DNA of 64,000 bases from Sindora glabra (taxonomy: Eukaryota; Streptophyta; Magnoliopsida; Fabales; Fabaceae). The notes under the pieces are model-generated. The model saw only the letters and a program-made list of their open reading frames with translations, was not told the origin of the DNA and did no database searches. This document shows, in pieces, positions 44,263 to 57,710 of this stretch. The stretch is taken from NCBI GenBank assembly GCA_020226215.1, contig CM035234.1, positions 18,256,713-18,320,712 on the forward strand, in the 5' to 3' direction. How positions within the stretch are numbered: position 1 is the first letter of the stretch; each line of letters starts with the position of its first letter. Both the position numbers and the translations under genes were made by a program.

Positions 44263-47200
44263 TCATTTTCACAATATAATTATATTATAAATCCTAAATC
44301 AGTATTTGATCTAATTTTGCTTAAGATGTTGACACTTCACAATTGTAGATTTTATGGAAATGTTATATTTTGAATACTTGCTTACAAATTAATCAAGTCC
44401 ACAAATTAATTTATTTATATTCAATTTATTAAGTGGTGTTTTGAAATGAAAATGAGATAATAGTTTTTTGTGGTAGGATAAGAGTCCATCAGCCTTTTCT
44501 TATTTCATACTCTATTTTCGGAGGATAAATATTGACTTGTCTCATGTACTATTATTGGGACATAATTTATCCCATCCTCATCTGTAGAAGCAACAAAGTT
44601 CTATATGGACTTGTCGGAAAAAATTAAAAATTAAAGATAAAAGGATATAAATCTTGAAATTATATTCTATAAATTTACACACGATCACTAATATAAAAAA
44701 CAAGTAAACAAAGTTTAAATTTATATATAATCAATCATTATTAAAAATTCATTTTAAAAAATTAATTCTTTATTTTAAATTTATATGATCTTCCAACATA
44801 TAATTATTTATGATATCTATATTTATATCTATATATTATATATTAATTGTGATATTTCCTACTTTCTATAATGAGTGTCATTTCCATAATTCCTCATGTG
44901 TAAATTTATCATTTCTTCTTCATTTATCTTTCAATATTAAATCAATTTCTAATAAAAAATTGAATTTGAATTACTTTTTATCAATTACTAGAATTTATAA
45001 ATACAAATTATTCTAATCTCATAAAAAGATCTCTAAAAAGTTCTTCAAATTACATTTATATTTATTCCTTTTCTCTCTAAATCTTACTATGGCCTTTTCT
45101 AATATTAGAACTTTTATTTTTCATATTTTTTTCTCTTTTATAGGATCTTACTATGTCTAACTTTTTATAACTACTCAATAATACTTCTACCATATAAATT
45201 CATTTTCACAATTTATTTTGCTTTTTTTTAAACTATTGTTATTCTAATTTGATTATCCATATTTGGTTATGAATGCTTTATTTCATTAAAATTTTATTTT
45301 CTTTAAACCTTTTCTCATTATTTTGTTGGATGTTTAATGTATAAAAATTTAAAAAATATATTTTTCATAGTTTATTTCATTAGATAAATTCTTTAATAAT
45401 TTCACACACCTTTTAACAAGAAAAGATAGTTATACTTTTTGAAGGAAATTATAGGAGGAGCAAAACTGCCATGTGATACTATTTTTGAAAATTTTTACAA
45501 GTTTATAACTAAACTCAACAAATTTACAAATGATCACAATAACATTTTCTATTTTAAAATTTGAAAGTTATTTTATCTCTATCTTTATCTAATTTTATTT
45601 AATTTTTTTACCTTTATATATTTATTTAATTTAAATAAAAATCTTTTATCTTTATCTTTATTACATTTTAAATTCAATTTAAAATTTGTAAACTCTCATC
45701 TACAATACATTTTCTCTTCTTATGTATTTAATAAAAATCTCATTTGCTTGCATATATAAATAAACAATCTTACTTGCAACCACGGAAGAAAGTTTAAATT
45801 TAATATCAAATCTATTCCTATCAATATCTTCTTCTCTCTAAGAAATCTTGAGTTCAATATCCAACAAATTTTTTTTTATTAAATAATGTAATGATTCATC
45901 CTTATTTAATGAATTCTCACTATGATAATTGTAGATTTATTTTTCTATTTCATAATTCAATTAATTACTTTTTTTGGTAATAGTTTCCTAAATATTTATG
46001 TTGTTTTTCTAATTTTTTCTTATCTATTTTCTTAACATGTTTTTTTAACTTCAATCAAAATATTTTATATTTATGATTATATCAATTTTTTAATTTCAAT
46101 GTCATTTCTTTTATAAATTTATGGTTTTATAAGTATAATTAGTCATGATTTTTAAGAGAATAACAACTCATGATATTAATGTAAGTCTATATAGGATTTT
46201 TTTTTTCAAATTTTGGAAGAAGCTTTTTTTTTTAATTTCTATTATAATGTAATTTTAGAAAATACTTAAATATGAGTCCCTTATTGGTATTTTCAAGCCA
46301 AAAACTATTTCTCTCTTCCATGTGAATTAAAAAATGAAAAATATTTAATATTAAAATATTAAATTTTAGTCAACAAAAAAGTAGTAATTTGTGGATTATA
46401 TTTAATGAGTTGTGTACAATATAAATTTATTATTTTAGAAGTTTATCTTACAATGCACTAATATGGCAAATGAAAAATTTATTATTGTTACAAAAAAATC
46501 TATTCTAATCATAAATTATGTTATTAAGTATTAGTATTAATGATGATAATTATCTTAAAAAATAATATCTAATTAATGTTTGAATTTAAAATCAATTTTT
46601 TGGTAAAACAAATTTAAAATTAATTATCTACTTGAACGTTAAATTAAATGAGTGGAAAGATAACTTTCTTCTTTTTTAAATTTCTCTTAATTTTTATTTT
46701 ATCAAATATTTCTCTTTTAACTATCCTCTTTCACAAACATTTTTTTTGGCTATTTTTCAAGAATTATTTTAAATATTCCTATTTTCTCTCTCCCATTTTA
46801 CCTTGGTTTTTTTTTTCTCCTTCATAGATTTTCCTTGGAGATTTTGTAATTGATACTATTTATAAAATACTTATACTTTAGAAAAAAATTTTATTACATG
46901 AAATCGTTATCCACTTACAAGCTTATGATCTAAGATTACAGAAGCATAAATGAATTTTTCTCAAAGATTGTATCATATATTTGGAACAATTTGGAGTCGT
47001 TTAACTTTTATTTAACTTATGAGTATTCAAAAGTAAAAAAAAATAGATTTATTTTATATGATCTAATATATATGAATTAATTTGTTTGTTTAGTCTTTTA
47101 TTGTATTATAATGTCAATTTTAATTATTCAAAGATATACATGTAATAAAATTATAATAATAATTTATAAGATATTTTAAAAATTATTGGTTGTATGTTAA

Positions 47201-47557
47201 TTTTTTATCTAATTCTCTTTATAAATAATTAATATATAGTTATTTTATATTGTTGAAATAAATATGTACTCATGCCTTGCACAAGTGACTAACTAGTTTG
47301 ATATATACAAAATATAATAAATTCATATCTACATAATTAAAAAAATTTTAAGTAGTCTTATTTGAATGTATTACATAATAAAAAATAAAAGTAAAAATAT
47401 TTTTTTATATTTGGAGGTAAAGCAGGATACCTTGAGGTAGGAATCACGATTTTTGCTCTATTCGCAAAATTTAGAACAAGGAAAACTTTTAATCTATTCC
47501 CATTCCCCCCAGAAAAATAATTAAAAAAAAATTCCTTCATCGCACCTCACAGATAGT
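44263..47557. other. AT-rich noncoding DNA
   Basis: About 3.3 kb with no supported gene. It is T-rich on the plus strand from 45.0 to 46.9 kb, with many TTTTCTCT words. The 68-codon and 60-codon frames here are low-complexity and unrecognised. Confidence 0.45.
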
Positions 47558-48100
47558 CCACGTGGGATCCTTAATTTCAGGTCAAATTGTTATTCTTATT
47601 TATTATGATGCCACTAGATGGTGAATAGTGATAAGAAGATTCAGCGGCACGTTGGAAGTTTTAATCTAAAATTTTTTGGCGTCAATGCTTTGAAATTATT
47701 ATTTTTACTTTCTTTACTCATCCAACCACTTACTGAAACTAAATTTTGTACACCAATAATGATCTAATAAAAATATTTAATATATGAGTATTTGTAATTT
47801 TAAAAATTATTTAAAAATGTCATGTAAAAATATTAACTTTTATATTTTTCAATTTATGCAGTAAAATTATTTATATAACAATTACAATCTTAAGAGAATA
47901 ATTTTTAACTTATCGATAACTAAGAAATTCAATCATTTTTCAACCCTATAAATCGAATTTTGTTGTCTGTTATATAATAAGGGATGATATTTCTGATCTT
48001 GACCTGTAAATTTCTCTTCTTCTCCTCCCTCTTATATAATAGAGAGGGGAAAAGGTTTCTTCCGTTCTCTTCCGTCTTTTTAAACCTTTTGCTTTCTTTC
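47558..48100 (+). promoter_or_regulatory. Possible orphan plant promoter: G-box, TATA box, pyrimidine patch
   Basis: A perfect palindromic G-box core CCACGTGG is at 47558-47565. A pyrimidine-rich patch (TTCTCTTCTTCTCCTCCCTC) precedes TATATAAT at 48033-48040. Another CT-rich patch (TTTCTTCCGTTCTCTTCCGT) follows within 40 bp, the usual place for a plant transcription start. The segment 47400-47720 is less AT-rich than its flanks. No coding sequence follows before the LTR element at 48417, so any gene is lost, interrupted or noncoding. This is pattern-based inference. Confidence 0.3.
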
Positions 48101-48416
48101 TTCTATTATTTCCACAAATTTATATTTTATGATGTTTGCTTTTGGCTAACAGCTGCATTTCACTTTCTTTTACTTCCGTTTATATAATCTTAAATTTGTG
48201 ATATGTAATTCATATAATTTGCCAATATAATTTCTCGTGCGCTCATCATCTTCAACATCCTTATTTCATTTATTTGTTTATATTTGTTGATTTAAATGTT
48301 TTTCCCTATTTGTTAAGCTTTTTTTCATGATTTTAATTCATCATTTGTGACTGATCGAGTGCGTATATGAATGATCATATGTTTTGAGATGTTTCTCTCT
48401 TATAGATGGATGTATC

Positions 48417-48874
48417 TGTTAGAATTTTTATATGGGCTACCATTAATTATAAATATTTTATTTTTAATAAAACTAGTTGAACAATAATCTAAGAAAATTT
48501 TATTTTCTAAAACTTAATTATTAAAGTGATCAATTATTTGAACTTATAGATATCTAATTTCGGATTAATGTGTTTAGCGGCTAAAATATAAGTTTATACG
48601 TTTCTTGACTTATAATGAGAAGGCCTGATAGAGTCGTATTTATATTGGTTAGGTCCTTTCTTTACTTCTAATCTAATTCATTTACTTGTCCCATTACGAG
48701 TTCTATACTTTGGGAGAAGGAGGAGAAGATTTATGCCTATGGTATTTATCTAAATATTAGCTTATTTTAGAGAATTAAATCCATGAAAAAGGTACACATA
48801 AATATTAATTTTCATATTCATTTATTTATAATTTTAGTCTTGATATATGATCTATAAAATTATGAATTATTACA
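48417..48874 (+). repeat. 5' LTR of the LARD-like element
   Basis: Blocks shared with the 3' copy include TGTTAGAATTTTT, TTTTTAATAAAACTA, TTAAAGTGATC, CTAAAATATAAGTTTATA and GAGAAGATTTATGCCTAT/GAGGAAAATTTATACCTAT. Identity is about 75-80% by eye, so the insertion is old. Confidence 0.8.
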
Positions 48875-48875
48875 T

Positions 48876-48887
48876 TTGATATCAAAA
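48876..48887 (+). other. Candidate primer-binding site
   Basis: TGATATCAAAAC starts just after the LTR end TTACAT. It matches TGGTATCAGAGC at 9 of 12 positions. Confidence 0.5.
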
Positions 48888-49069
48888 CAAGTTATATCAA
48901 ACTAGAACCCTAATTTAATTAATTGTAATTTTAATTTAATTTTTGTTGATAATTATTTCTGTACAATATTATTGAAGAGAAATTTTGAATCATACAGTAT
49001 TATTTTAACTTTTGGAATAAAAATATTATTTTATATTATATTATAAATTAAAATTCGTTTCTGATTTAG

Positions 49070-49075
<6 letters not shown>

Positions 49076-49119
<44 letters not shown>

Positions 49120-49351
49120 TAGTTACCGTCTATGTTGTTTCACTTGGCGTTCTATTTGACGCTTTCCATACATCTGTTTGGTTTAGCGTTCCGTTTATAT
49201 ATAAACATTCAAGAGCATTCTGTTTGGTATTCTTTTATATATATATATATATATAGACACACATATGATTTGATGTTCTTTTTTTATTTTGATATTTTGA
49301 ATGCTTTTAAATTATGTTTGGCTTTTTTTTTCATTTACATATACTTTGACC

Positions 49352-49397
<46 letters not shown>
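49076..49397. repeat. Cluster of three TA microsatellites
   Basis: (TA)n tracts lie at 49076-49116, 49236-49255 and 49357-49397. Between them are T-rich spacers that share TTTGGTTTAGCGTTC/TTTGATGTTC/TTTGACCTTC-like words, so this may be one decayed larger repeat. The 97-codon frame across it is an artefact of the tracts. Confidence 0.9.
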
Positions 49398-49399
<2 letters not shown>

Positions 49400-50684
49400 T
49401 ACCATTTTGTATATATATTATATAATTGTTATATATATCTAATTGGTTGGAGTTTGGATTTAGATTCGATATGTAAATAGTTTATATAGATTCAGTTTTG
49501 AATTGTTTAAATACAAATATTTGATTTTTTTTATATAATTCTCATATAATCTCATGATTATATAAATTGGAGACTTAGATTTGTTATATAAATATGTTTT
49601 GAATCTCCAATTTTGATATATTTGGATCGATATATTAATGAAATTTAAAGTGGAAGCAAAATATTTATATGCTAATTTATGTATTTATATTAAGTTTATA
49701 TAATATTTATGGATTTAGTATATTCATTCTATGGATTAAGTACATGTGGTTTGTCATTTTATATATATGTAAAACCTATTTGAACAAAGGATTATGATTT
49801 GATGTTGATAACATTAAATCAGAACATATAAAATATGTTTTGTTTTGAATTATTTATATATATAACATATATGGATTCAAGTATATAAGTTAGGATAATA
49901 TCAGTGATATTCAGTTTCAATTTAATATATACGATATTAGTGTTATACTGCTTTATGAATTCAAATTAATATTATATATATAAGGATTCAAATTCAAAAT
50001 TTGGCACCTTTTGTTATTTAATTTTGAGTGTTTGATATTTTAAAATAATTGATTGAAATTATTTTTGATAATTACTATCTCAAAGAGAATCTTATTAGTG
50101 AAATTAAAAGAAAAATTATTGTATTTTCAATAGTTATATATTAAGATTCTTATTTGCTACTTTTAAGATTTAATGCTAAAATAATTATTATATGGAGTAC
50201 AGAGTAAAAAAAAATATTATACCTTAAGTTAGTTGATAATAATTTACTACTTTTGCTTGATAATAATTTGCCATCAGTTGGTTTAATAGATTATTAATTT
50301 TTATTTCATTCTTATCATGACAACGTGGTAACATTTTATAAAAATCCTTGTTTAAAATAATTTTATTGATGTGACATTGATAATTAAATAATATTTTATT
50401 TTATCAAAAAATAAAATTTGAGATTGTATTGTAATGTAATATGATTTTGATGATTAGTATTGGTGTATATTGTTTAGCATCCCTTAATAGACTACTTATG
50501 TTATTATTATATTTAATAATTTGATTTGTAATTTTAGGCATAATTTTAATATCCCAATTCTTTTAGGAAACTTATGGGTTAATTTAAATAATTATCACCA
50601 ATGTAAAATTATTTTATATTGATTCATAATTCTCTGAAGTATTAATAAATACTTATGACATTGATTTTTAATTATTACACATAT

Positions 50685-52020
50685 TTACCTCCAAAGGGAT
50701 AAGTGTGTGTTATAATAAAAATGAGTTTAATAAAATAATTTTTAATTATTTCATACAATGATCTACCCAAAACAATAATAATCTATTATCTTAGTTAGTT
50801 TCAATTTTAAGTAAGTCTTTACATACTACATTCTCTACCTAAAGGAAAAAATGCAGTGATATTTATATACTCCTAAGTGTAATTATTGATATTTCTAAAT
50901 GCCCCAAAAATTGACATATTGCATTTTAATTATTTTTACACAATCTTTCTTGTTGCAAATATATTTTATTGAACACATGGCATTTGTTAAAAAAAATTAT
51001 ATCATTTTTCACACATGGTGCTTATATTTGTAAATATTTTATTTTACCATGATCTTACATGAACCAAGTAAGGTGTGTTATTGAATTATATTAATATTAT
51101 TTTAGATATCTTTATTTTACTTTTTAAAATTAATTTATGTTTCTAAGAAGGAACATGTTAAAGAAATCTAGTTAAAATTACAAATTTATTCCTATATTGA
51201 TCTTGATTTAATGGTAGCATTGATTTTCAAAATAAATTTGTATTTTGAGTCTCATGGTATTTTTGAATTGTACAAATTTAAGATATGTTTATGTATGAAA
51301 GGATTAAAATTAAGTAATTTTTATGCAGCAATATTTTTATTTTGTGATCATTTATGATTTTACATTAGAATTAATCACATGTTATTTATGCATAAAAGAT
51401 CATTATTCCAGACAAATTTTCTATCCCAGATCTTTTAAAAAATTGATACATTATTGTGGATAACTATTATAAAAGTGAGGTTATTCATATTAATCATAAA
51501 GTCTTTAAGTTATATTATATATGATTGATTTATGATTATTGTATGCAATTGTTTGTCCAAAGTGGGTTGTTGCATATTTTGATCAGATATGTTTTACAAA
51601 ACATATAAGTTTTTAGAGTTAGTTTAATTTTAAAAATATGTTTGCCTAAAGCAGACATATTTTCATTGTTAAGGTATTCTCTTAGTTGGTTTTATGATTA
51701 GAAAAGTATTTTACATGCTACATTTTTCTACCCAAAAGGAAAATTGTAATGATGTACATTACTCTTATCTCCATGAACTAAGAGTTATGTTCTTATTTCT
51801 ATTATTGTTTCTTTTATTTATAAAAATGTTATCATCTTGATTAATCATTTTCATTTAAGATATAATCAAAACAAGCTATTTTACTTTGGCTATAAGGATA
51901 AACTAGTTTAGAAAATTTGTCTATCCAAAGGGGATAGTCTCTCAAACATTGTGTTATCTTTTATATGATACTGTATTAAGAAAGAACTTAATACATACTG
52001 TATGTTCTACCTAAAAAAGA
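50685..52020. repeat. Dispersed CTACCTAAAGG-type motif within the LARD-like interior
   Basis: Related short motifs recur: CCTCCAAAGGGATAAG (50691), CTACCCAAAACAATAA (50763), CTACCTAAAGGAAAAAATG (50835), GTCCAAAGTGGG (51555), GCCTAAAGCAGACAT (51643), CTACCCAAAAGGAAAATTG (51730), CTATCCAAAGGGGATAG (51921) and CTACCTAAAAAAGAA (52004). The sequence just before the 3' LTR, ACCTAAGTAGGAAAATG, is of the same type. Confidence 0.55.
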
Positions 52021-53534
52021 ATCTATAGTTATGTACTAGGAGCTCTTATGTAGACCTTATTAATATATAAAATATTTTCCTTTGGTTTATTATGCAAAAC
52101 TAGATAATTTGTATACCTAAATTTAACATTCTTATAGTTTAAAAAGTTATTAGATGAATCAATTTTGAGAATGCAATATACAATTATATAACTTTAGTTA
52201 CATGTTGACAAATTGAATTTTATATTGTTATATGACATTATGGCACATCAATTATCAAATATAATTTTTTCCCTTTTTTAGGCTAGAATTATATGTAATG
52301 TCCTTTAAAAAATTATATTGGATAAATAAATCATTAATCAATTTGTGCAAATAAATTTATAATTTTTTATTATAAAAAATGTCATTAGTGTTAGAAAATT
52401 TCTATAAATATGATGAATTACTTGATAATGTTTAATCTATATTTTGAAATTGTGTGTTTTTTTAGGGGGGAATTACATCAAATTTTCACATAGGAGTTTG
52501 ATTTAATGTTACAAAATTTTGCTTGCATTACAAAATGTGATGTCTATGTTCAAAAGCTTACTTTAGTTAAAGAACATTGGTGATCTTTGAAAGTGCTTTA
52601 CTTAGTAAAAGTAAATTTAAATATTAAAATTTGTATATGTAGTTTAGTTTGTAGTAACTAATATATTATTACATACATTTGTTTATTAGAAAATATGCAT
52701 GATAAAGAAGTGAACATTTCATTTAGTCTTCTTTTATGTACATAATATTTAAATTTTGAAGTAATTTTACTAATAGTAATGAACTTAACATATAAGCTAC
52801 TGTGTGTTTCTTTGAGCATAATATAAAGTATCCTATAAAATTCTTAGCATATGCATTGTGAATCATTTTTTTTATTTTTTATGAGATTCTTTTTAGTTGA
52901 TAACTTATATTATTACAATGAGAGTTTTTCAAATTATTTAAGTCAAATTTAAAACTTTTATTCATACTTTGTTCAAGTGATTTCTAGGAATAAATTTTGG
53001 AAAACTCTATTGTTAAATTAACTTAGTGTCAATTTTAGTAATTAATTTTGATTGTCATGCATGTTATGAGATACCAAAGTTAATTATATAATTGATTTCT
53101 CTTAATTATTGATTTATTTTATTTATATTATATCAAGTTGGCAATTTGAGAAATTAAAATACTACTAAGATATGTGTGTGGAATTTAAATATTTTTTCTT
53201 TAAACCAAGGTTTCTTATATTTATAAGATGTTTAAAAACTTGTTGAGATATAGCCATTCAATTTTATTTTCTTATAATAAGCTTGGTTAGTAGGAGTTCT
53301 ATATTATATAGAACTTTTCATTTCAATTGATAATTATAATATTTTTGATAGTATACAAGCTATATATGTCATATATATATTATTATATAATTTGCTAATT
53401 TTTATTGTGTATTATCATCATATTTGCTCATAATCATATTAGTACATTACTTTGCATTTATATATACAGTTTATGGATTCTTTATCAATATCTATATCTT
53501 TATATTATGAAATGTACTAATTTTTGTAATTACA

Positions 53535-53970
53535 AGGATTAAGACTTGGTGCCAATCATTAGCAGCTAAGCTTATATATGCAATCTCCATGGACATTATA
53601 TTGAATAATGAGAATTGTTTTGGTAAAAGTTTTAATATGTTATTTTGTATGATATCTTTTTAGCACTAAGATTTGTTATTTATTATTAGTTCCGGTATAT
53701 ATGTTTGTCTCGTAGGTGACACCGTTTTTAAATTTTGGGACATTCTAGCAATAATTTATGAGAATTAAGAGTTGGTATCAATTGTTAGTTCCTTAGTCAT
53801 TAGTTCCTAAGTTATATATTTGTTTTTTTTAGTTAATATCATTTTAAAACTTAGAGATATTGTAGCTAACAGATTTATGAGGATCAAGACTTAGTGTTAG
53901 TCACTAGCTCTTGTATTTGGTGTGTCTTTTAATTGACTCTATTTTGAAATTTTAAGACAATTAAATTTAT
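53535..53970. repeat. Degenerate tandem repeat, three units
   Basis: Units begin near 53537 (AAGGATTAAGACTTGGTGCC), 53760 (GAGAATTAAGAGTTGGTATC) and 53879 (GAGGATCAAGACTTAGTGTT). Each continues with a GTTAGT(C/T) block, a GT(T/G)TGTCT/GTGTCTTTT block, a (G/A)ACACC/GACTCTATTTTGAAA block and an AATTTAT end. Unit 1 has an insertion of about 100 bp. Confidence 0.6.
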
Positions 53971-54342
53971 AATTTCCATAAGATTTCTCTATCTTATTAT
54001 TAAGTTTGTTATTGAGAAATTATTGAGGATTAACTTGAAAAATAGCATGTTTTGTATGATCACCCTTTTAATGCTATTTTTCTTGCTATTGTTTCATGTT
54101 AATGACTTATCTTTAAGTTGTTGATAATATATTTTTATCATAGAAGGTCTTGTGTTAATAATAATCCAATTACTATCATGATTCAATATTGTTGATTGCT
54201 TAAGTGTGAGTCATGTTTTAAGCATCATCTCTTAGATGGTATCTTTTCAAAATTAGGTCATGTGTTCTAAATTTTATATTCAACTTGAGAATTGTTTTCA
54301 TATAAAATGCTTTAAAATAAATTTTTTACAATTAATGTTACC

Positions 54343-54354
54343 TAAGTAGGAAAA
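54343..54354 (+). other. Candidate polypurine tract of the LARD-like element
   Basis: TAAGTAGGAAAA abuts the TGTTAG start of the 3' LTR. It is weaker than the tracts of the other LTR elements here. Confidence 0.5.
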
Positions 54355-54810
54355 TGTTAGAATTTTTGTGTGGACTACTATTAATTGAAGGTATTTTATT
54401 TTTTAATAAAACTAATTGAATAATGATTCAACAGATTTTTATTTCTTGAAATCCAATTTGTTAAAGTGATCTATTATTTGGACTCATGGATATCTAATTA
54501 TGAGTTAATATGTTTGGCAACTAAAATATAAGTTTATATCTTTCTTAGCCCATAATGGAAAGGTCTAATAGGGTTTTATGTATATTAGCTACGTTCCCTC
54601 TCTACTTCTAGCCTGATTGTAATTATTGACTTATCCCATTAAGAGTCATATACTCTAGGAAAAGGAGAGGAAAATTTATACCTATATTGTTCATCTAATT
54701 ACTATTGTGTCCAAGTGAATTAAATCAATTATAATAGTATACTTTTGCATTATTTTTATTTTTATGGTATCCTAAATTCTACATGAGATATAATAGTAAT
54801 TTTTCTTGCA
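54355..54810 (+). repeat. 3' LTR of the LARD-like element
   Basis: It begins TGTTAGAATTTTTGTGTGG and ends TTTTTCTTGCA. It is two bases shorter than the 5' LTR. Confidence 0.8.
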
Positions 54811-55485
54811 TGATTAATTCAATATGTGTTCTGCACTATTGCTCTGTTATCCTGCATTATCATAAGCCACACGTTAGCCATGCAATCTCCACTCTTCATG
54901 ACATGTCTATCTTGACTGTTTGACTGTATAAGGTTGCTATTATTTTATGGGCATTAATATTGATTCTTTTGCGTTAAAGTAAATTTTCATTCCTTATAAT
55001 TTAATTCAAATTTATAATTTTATCCTTACACATTTTTTTTCCTGGGATTAAGTCTTTAAGGCTTATTATCGTTTGCAATTAGCTCCTTTTACTTAGAAGA
55101 TCCTTATATTTTAAATACACTCTACATTTATATATCTTAACAAATCAAATATCTTTTAATTGAACAATTATTGTTATGCAAGAATTAGTGTAATCAAGAG
55201 ATTGGGTCAATAAAAGAAATTAAGAATAATATATTTAAAGTGTATTAATGGATTGGTGTGCGACAAAAAAATATTGTCATTTCAATTTCTCATTAATAAA
55301 GTGCCTAATAAATAAAATAGAAAAAAACCAATATTTGGAATCAATAAATTTTCGAGTGAAAATTCATAGTGGAACCGTGTCATAAAATTTATAATTGTGA
55401 AGTACAAATATGCATATGTTCAGAAAAATGAGAGCAAACAATGATTTAATATCTATTACATAATTATATTATGAAAATTATAATT
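54811..55485. other. Noncoding DNA between the LARD-like element and family A copy 10
   Basis: Nothing is recognised. The first 150 bases (CACACGTTAGCCATGCAATC) are less AT-rich than average and may be older host sequence. Confidence 0.4.
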
Positions 55486-56115
55486 TTTTTGTTTATATAC
55501 TTATTTAGGCTGGCTTTCATCTATAAAGATAATACAAGTATATGTGATTATCAATTATAATATTTTTATTCTTGTTATTAGTGGTATACTCCAATAGTAA
55601 TTTCCAAATCATTCATGCAATCTAGTATGCATAAAAAATTTATTTCTAATTTAATATCATAATTTTTATTTAATAATTTGTTTATTTAGACTCTTGGGAA
55701 TTTATCCTTCCTTGCATTCTAAAGTAGTTATGTACCAAATTAACCATAGTATGATATGGATGACATGGCTATGAAGTATGAGTCTGATTTAGACAAAAAA
55801 ATGAAAAAACAAAGTGGGAGCTACAGATATAAATAGTCAATGTAAACCCAATTTTTTTGTGAATCAATAATTTGTTTATTAAAATGAAAATAACGATTAT
55901 AACTTTGAAATATATGTTCAAATATATTGGAGGAAATTAAAATTTCACTAAAGTCAGATTGGAAAGTAAAATTTTAAAAGTTCAAAATTATAATTTTGTA
56001 TATCAAATAAAAATGAATTCAATTAGATTGTCAAATAAATTATTTTTATTTTTAAAAGGGGACACATTTGCTATTACTCTTGAGAAATTTGTTGATAATA
56101 TAATTAAAATAATTG
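55486..56115 (-). repeat. Family A, copy 10, minus strand, near full length
   Basis: On the minus strand it reads AAATTTCTCAAGAGTAATAG, GAATTCATTTTTATTTGATA, TTTTAATTTCCTCCAATATA, TGACTATTTATATCTGTAGC, AGCCATGTCATCCATATCAT, TAACTACTTTAGAATGCAAG, GAGTCTAAATAAACAAATTA and an end at CTAAATAAGTATATA. It aligns with copy 1 from end to end without the internal duplication. Confidence 0.75.
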
Positions 56116-57425
56116 CATATGAATAGGTTTTGTTTCAAACTTGTATTTGAAGAATTCGCTAAGTTTATTGAAAATTTTCAACCTTTCATATTTCGTACTA
56201 AATTGGTGATTTTTGTAAGATTTTGTTGACAATAGTGAAACTCCACAATTTTTTTATAAAATAAAACTACATATAGTTTTAAATGAACTTGGGATCTATT
56301 TGAAACTTTATAAATATAAATTTGTTATGTTAATATAAATAAATTTAAACTAGTTCAAAATTACATTTAGTTGTAATTTTAGTTTAAAATTAATTTTAAT
56401 GTTAAATACAAGAGTAAAACATACTAATCTCTCATGAAGTTATCAAAGTTACATGAATCTTCTGGATTGTTTTAAATTATGCAGTACCCTTCCTTATTTT
56501 CAGAAAGAACGTTACACGTAACTCTATTTTTACTAATGGCACACAAAACCGCTTGATGAACAACTTTATTTGTTTGTTTTCCCAATAAATTCGAAAATAT
56601 TATAGCTATTAAGAATAAAATTTGAAATTAAATTTTGAATTATATATGTGTATTATTTTTATTCATATAGTAAGAAGTGAGGTCACCATTAACTTATATG
56701 TCCAAAAAAACAAAATCTATATACATTAAAATAATATTAATAACTTTTAATACTAAAGTTAAATTTATTTTTTCAAAAAATTTATTAAAATTTCTTTTTA
56801 TTTAACAACATTTCTTTAAACAAAATAAAAAGGACCATTACAGTTATTAAATTAAATAATAGAAAGGTCCAGTACATTTAAAAAAATAAAATAAAATGGC
56901 TCGCTACTTCTTTCTTGCTGTTGTGTCACAGTTACAATTTATATTAAAGTTTCACTAATTTTTTTAAAATTTTGAATATTTATATTAAAGGAACACCTTA
57001 TAAATTAAAAGGAATTAAATAATAATTTTTAATCCACGAGAATTTGGAATGTGATTTTCTAGAGGATGATTTCTTTATGACTTGCTCTTTGTGGCTATTA
57101 TTTTTTAAATTCTATTTCATTTTAAGAAAAAAATAAGAATTTTATTTGAAATAATAATCACAACAATAACAATAATAATATTGAATTTTAATTAACTATC
57201 ACTATTGATTTGAAAACTAATATTTAAAATGCAATTTAAATTGTAATAAGTTATAAAATCTACCTAATATTGCTTGATAAATGTTGATTTGGGATAGGTA
57301 CAAGGACTTGTACCATAACAATTTGACCTAATCTTGAATTGGTGAAAAAATGGTCTAACCTAGTACTAACTTCATGTGCAACTTCTACTTATTAACCTAG
57401 TCTGGTTTGGCTTGATTAATCAGTT
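56116..57425. other. AT-rich noncoding DNA, left flank of the LINE
   Basis: No gene is recognised. Eroded LINE sequence may extend left of 57426, since WDRYKDLYHN can be read near 57290, but no reverse-transcriptase motif is visible. Confidence 0.4.
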
Positions 57426-57707
57426 TTGGCAACTCTACCTCCAAAAATCATAAATGAAATTCTTCTTGGGTGTTCTCTAAGAGAAGATGCAAGCTTAGAT
57501 AAATTAGCATGGTATGCTAATTCAAGAGAATTTAGTGTTACCAGTGCTTATATAAATAGCCAAAATGAAGCAGACATAGGTAGTAGAAAATGGGTTTGTT
57601 CTAAAATTTGTAAGGTAGCTACTCATAGAATTAGAAAATATATATGGCATGTTTGCTATAATAGACTTCTTATAAACTTAGAAACCTTTAAAAAGGGCTA
57701 TGTCTTA
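57426..57707 (+). pseudogene. LINE ORF2 fragment, first half of zf-RVT domain
   Basis: The frame reads LPPKIINEILLGCSLREDAS, LDKLAWYANSREFSVTSAYI, then KICKVATHRIRKYIWHVCYN, RLLINLETFKKGYVL. In plant L1-type ORF2 proteins and related RNase H proteins, zf-RVT has the order W-FSV-SAY, then the KHFLWRACHN-like motif and a TxxNLxxRG-like motif. This fits well. It stops where the LTR of a later insertion begins, and the missing Cys/His half resumes at 62508. The last codons of the long open frame (to 57740) belong to the LTR. Confidence 0.85.
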
Positions 57708-57710
57708 TGG

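Larger units (their letters stand above)
48417..54810 (+). mobile_element. Large LTR retrotransposon derivative without coding capacity (LARD-like), about 6.4 kb
   Basis: Two direct repeats, 48417-48874 (458 bp) and 54355-54810 (456 bp), start TGTTAGAATTTTT and end near TTACA or TTGCA. A primer-site-like sequence follows the first and a polypurine-like AAGTAGGAAAA precedes the second. The 5.5 kb interior has no frame with a gag or pol motif on either strand. Flanking five-base duplications do not match (GTATC versus TGATT), so one end may be worn or mis-set. It would depend on another element for movement. Confidence 0.75.

Noticed and set aside
44440..44600. GGATAAATATTGAC and GACATAATTTATCCC as inverted MITE ends
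   Set aside because: The inverted match is short and could be chance in such AT-rich DNA.
49132..49425. 97-codon frame with Ile-Tyr repeats
   Set aside because: It is the translation of TA microsatellites, not a protein.
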